Under the pieces are notes generated by a model. It saw only the letters and a program-made list of their open reading frames with translations. It did not search any database and was not told the DNA's origin. Below, in pieces: positions 62,238 to 64,000 of a DNA stretch of 64,000 nucleotides. The position numbers and the translations under genes were made by a program. How positions within the stretch are numbered: position 1 is the stretch's first letter; each line of letters starts with the position of its first letter. Origin of the DNA: Fusobacterium necrogenes (GTDB lineage: Bacteria; Fusobacteriota; Fusobacteriia; Fusobacteriales; Fusobacteriaceae); NCBI RefSeq assembly GCF_900450765.1, contig NZ_UGGU01000003.1, positions 1,054,001 to 1,118,000 of the forward strand. Reading direction: 5' to 3'.

Positions 62238-62279
62238 GAATTCTATGTGAAAAGTATATGAAAAAAGGAGAAAATATTG

Positions 62280-64000
62280 ATGAAAAAATTAGCAATACTG
62301 TCATTTTTAATTTGTGTTGGAGCAGTTGCCAGAGGAGAGGAAAGTATACACTTAGGAGAAACAGTTGTTACATCTATGGGATTTGAAACTACTCTACTAG
62401 ATGAGCCAACTAATATCAGTGTTATAACAAAGGAGAAGATTGAGGAGAAAAATTATAAAAATGTAATAGAAGCCCTTGATGACAATCCTATGATAAATAT
62501 AGTTAATTCAAGGAATGGAGCTGTAATCGATATGAGAGGTAGTGGAGATTCAGCTATGAACAATGTCAAGATTCTAGTAGATGGTGTGGCAATAAATCCA
62601 TTTAATCCTACTAGAAAGGGGCTAGGGCTAGAAACTATCCCTATGAGTAATGTAGAGAGAATAGAGATATCTCCAGGTGGTGGAGCAGTTTTATATGGAA
62701 ATGGAGTTTCTGGAGGAGTAGTTAATATCATAACAAAATCTGGAGGATATACAGGTGGTTATGTAGAGAGTGATATTGACTCTTTCAATAACAAAAAGTT
62801 TTCAACAGGGGGGAACTATCAATTAAATGATAAAATCTCTTTTGGAATGAACTATGCTGGACAAAATAATGAAGAGTTCAGAGAGGGAGAGAAGGGAACT
62901 AGTGACTATATTGATGGAAATATTCAATATAAACTTTCTGAAAAACATAAGTTTGGAATATCTGCCTCAAGATATGTAGAGAATGAAACTACATCTGGAA
63001 ATGCTCTACAAAGAGATATAAAATTAACAAATGGAAAAAACTTATCTGATTATGGATTAGAAACTTTAGAGCAAAATAGAAAGGCTAAGGGAGTTACTTC
63101 TACAGATAGAAATATCACAAAGGAAAATGTAACAGGAAAGTATGAGTACACTCCAAATAAAGATTTCACTTTAGGAGTTACAGCTTACAACACTAATATG
63201 TACAACAGAAGCAATACTAGCGGTTACTCTCTAAGTGAAGATAAGGATTCAAATAAAAAACCTTTAGGAACTTACACTTTAAACTCTACATCTAGTAGTG
63301 AGGATTTTAGAGAGGAAACAACAGGGGTACTATTAAAAGCCACTCAAAAATATGAGAGAGGAACTGTAATAGTAGGATTAGATGCTATATCTAGTAAATT
63401 TACAGGAAAGGGAGTATCAGATAAAGGGGTTACATCTATCTACGACTATCAAAAAGATATAGTGTCGCCATATATTTTAAACAAATATAATCTAACTGAA
63501 AACCTAGAGTTTATAGCTGGATATAGATATGAATGGGCAGAATTTAATATCAATAGAGATGATACTAGCAAAGGTACTACAACTCTTACTAGAAATGATT
63601 ATGACCTAACTAACAACTCATATGAAACAACTTTAAACTACAAGTATAGAGATACAGGAAGTGTATTTGTAAGATTTGAAAAGGGGTATATGACTCCTAC
63701 TCCTGGACAAAAAACAGAGAATAACTCTGTATTAAAACCAGAAACTTCTACTACTTATGAGTTAGGAATGAAAGACTATATATTACACAATACTTTTATC
63801 TCAGCGTCAATATTTAGATTGGAAAAGGAAGATGAGATAACTGGATATAAGATAGATGGAGATAACTCTAAATATTTTAGAAATGAAGCTGAAACTACTA
63901 GAAATGGTTTAGAGTTTACAATGGAAAACTACATTGGAGACTTAACTCTAACTTCTGGATTTGTATATATGGAAGCTGAAAATCAAGATGGAGAGAGATT
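62280..64000 (+). CDS. TonB-dependent outer-membrane receptor (partial)
   Basis: The frame opens at the ATG at 62280 (after AAAGGAG) and is still open at the window end, giving about 573 residues of an expected 650-750. It has a signal peptide ('KKLAILSFLICVGAVARG'), a TonB-box-like segment ('ETVVTSMGFE'), the plug domain ('VIDMRGSGDSAMNNVKILVD', 'VERIEISPGGGAVLYGNGV', 'GGVVNIITK') and then beta-barrel strands ending for now around 'LTSGFVYMEAENQDG'. The family takes up siderophores, haem, vitamin B12 or other large ligands; the ligand is unknown. Confidence 0.93.
   Translation, partial: MKKLAILSFLICVGAVARGEESIHLGETVVTSMGFETTLLDEPTNISVITKEKIEEKNYKNVIEALDDNPMINIVNSRNGAVIDMRGSGDSAMNNVKILVDGVAINPFNPTRKGLGLETIPMSNVERIEISPGGGAVLYGNGVSGGVVNIITKSGGYTGGYVESDIDSFNNKKFSTGGNYQLNDKISFGMNYAGQNNEEFREGEKGTSDYIDGNIQYKLSEKHKFGISASRYVENETTSGNALQRDIKLTNGKNLSDYGLETLEQNRKAKGVTSTDRNITKENVTGKYEYTPNKDFTLGVTAYNTNMYNRSNTSGYSLSEDKDSNKKPLGTYTLNSTSSSEDFREETTGVLLKATQKYERGTVIVGLDAISSKFTGKGVSDKGVTSIYDYQKDIVSPYILNKYNLTENLEFIAGYRYEWAEFNINRDDTSKGTTTLTRNDYDLTNNSYETTLNYKYRDTGSVFVRFEKGYMTPTPGQKTENNSVLKPETSTTYELGMKDYILHNTFISASIFRLEKEDEITGYKIDGDNSKYFRNEAETTRNGLEFTMENYIGDLTLTSGFVYMEAENQDGER

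Overview
The window is about 64 kb of very AT-rich chromosome from a diderm bacterium, most likely a Fusobacterium (Fusobacteriaceae). The gene mix fits that phylum: Firmicutes-type genes (HPr kinase, SepF, HemZ, NusG-domain-II protein) sit beside outer-membrane machinery (LpxL-type acyltransferase, LptC-like protein, FomA-like porin, TonB receptor, two-partner-secretion exoprotein). The species cannot be fixed from the sequence alone.

Layout. 1-9.0 kb (minus strand): an LptC-like fragment, mutS and a dus gene form one transcript. A strong terminator separates it from a second cluster: cyclophilin, coiled-coil protein, THUMP RNA methyltransferase, AI-2E/PerM-type permease, NusG-II protein and psd. 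9-11.7 kb: mgsA (+), pncB (-) and dtd (+). 11.8-33.3 kb: one 21.5 kb minus-strand gene for a 7166-residue filamentous-haemagglutinin-like exoprotein, a third of the window. 33.8-37.5 kb: a FomA-like porin and a second beta-barrel protein (-), divergent from a sialic-acid mutarotase lipoprotein (+). 37.9-39.4 kb: gltX (-). 39.7-47 kb (+): mtnN-folC-small membrane protein-hprK-nrnA-CsgG-like lipoprotein-sepF, then a TauE/SafE permease. 47.4-48.2 kb: a HAD phosphatase (-). 48.3-56.4 kb (+): pilT-hemZ-comEA-like-hslO-cat-tatD-rlmA-like-acpS-NuoE-like-prfB, then an LpxL-type acyltransferase. 57.8-64 kb: a Gfo/Idh/MocA oxidoreductase (+), a GlcG/HbpS-like protein, a MORN-type lipoprotein and a secreted esterase (-), and the 5' part of a TonB-dependent receptor (+) running off the window.

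The most striking object is the giant exoprotein. After a signal peptide, a TPS secretion domain and a long beta-helical shaft it carries about 2000 residues of repeated cassettes crowded with eukaryotic-style short motifs: paired YxxI/L tyrosines with ITAM-like spacing, eleven PPxY motifs and three PxxPxK motifs. Then come four tandem HExxH...E domains that look like zinc metallopeptidases. No TpsB transporter is present nearby. This architecture suggests a secreted host-interaction protein and is the best candidate for an undescribed system.

Other notable items are an HPr kinase that is a tandem fusion in which each half has lost a different catalytic motif and which has an internal in-frame start with a strong ribosome-binding site; a prfB gene with the classical +1 programmed frameshift, so that its true start lies 121 bases before the first ATG of the long frame; a SepF without its membrane-targeting N-terminus; a chloramphenicol-acetyltransferase-like gene inside a housekeeping operon; and two related long inverted repeats in separate intergenic regions.
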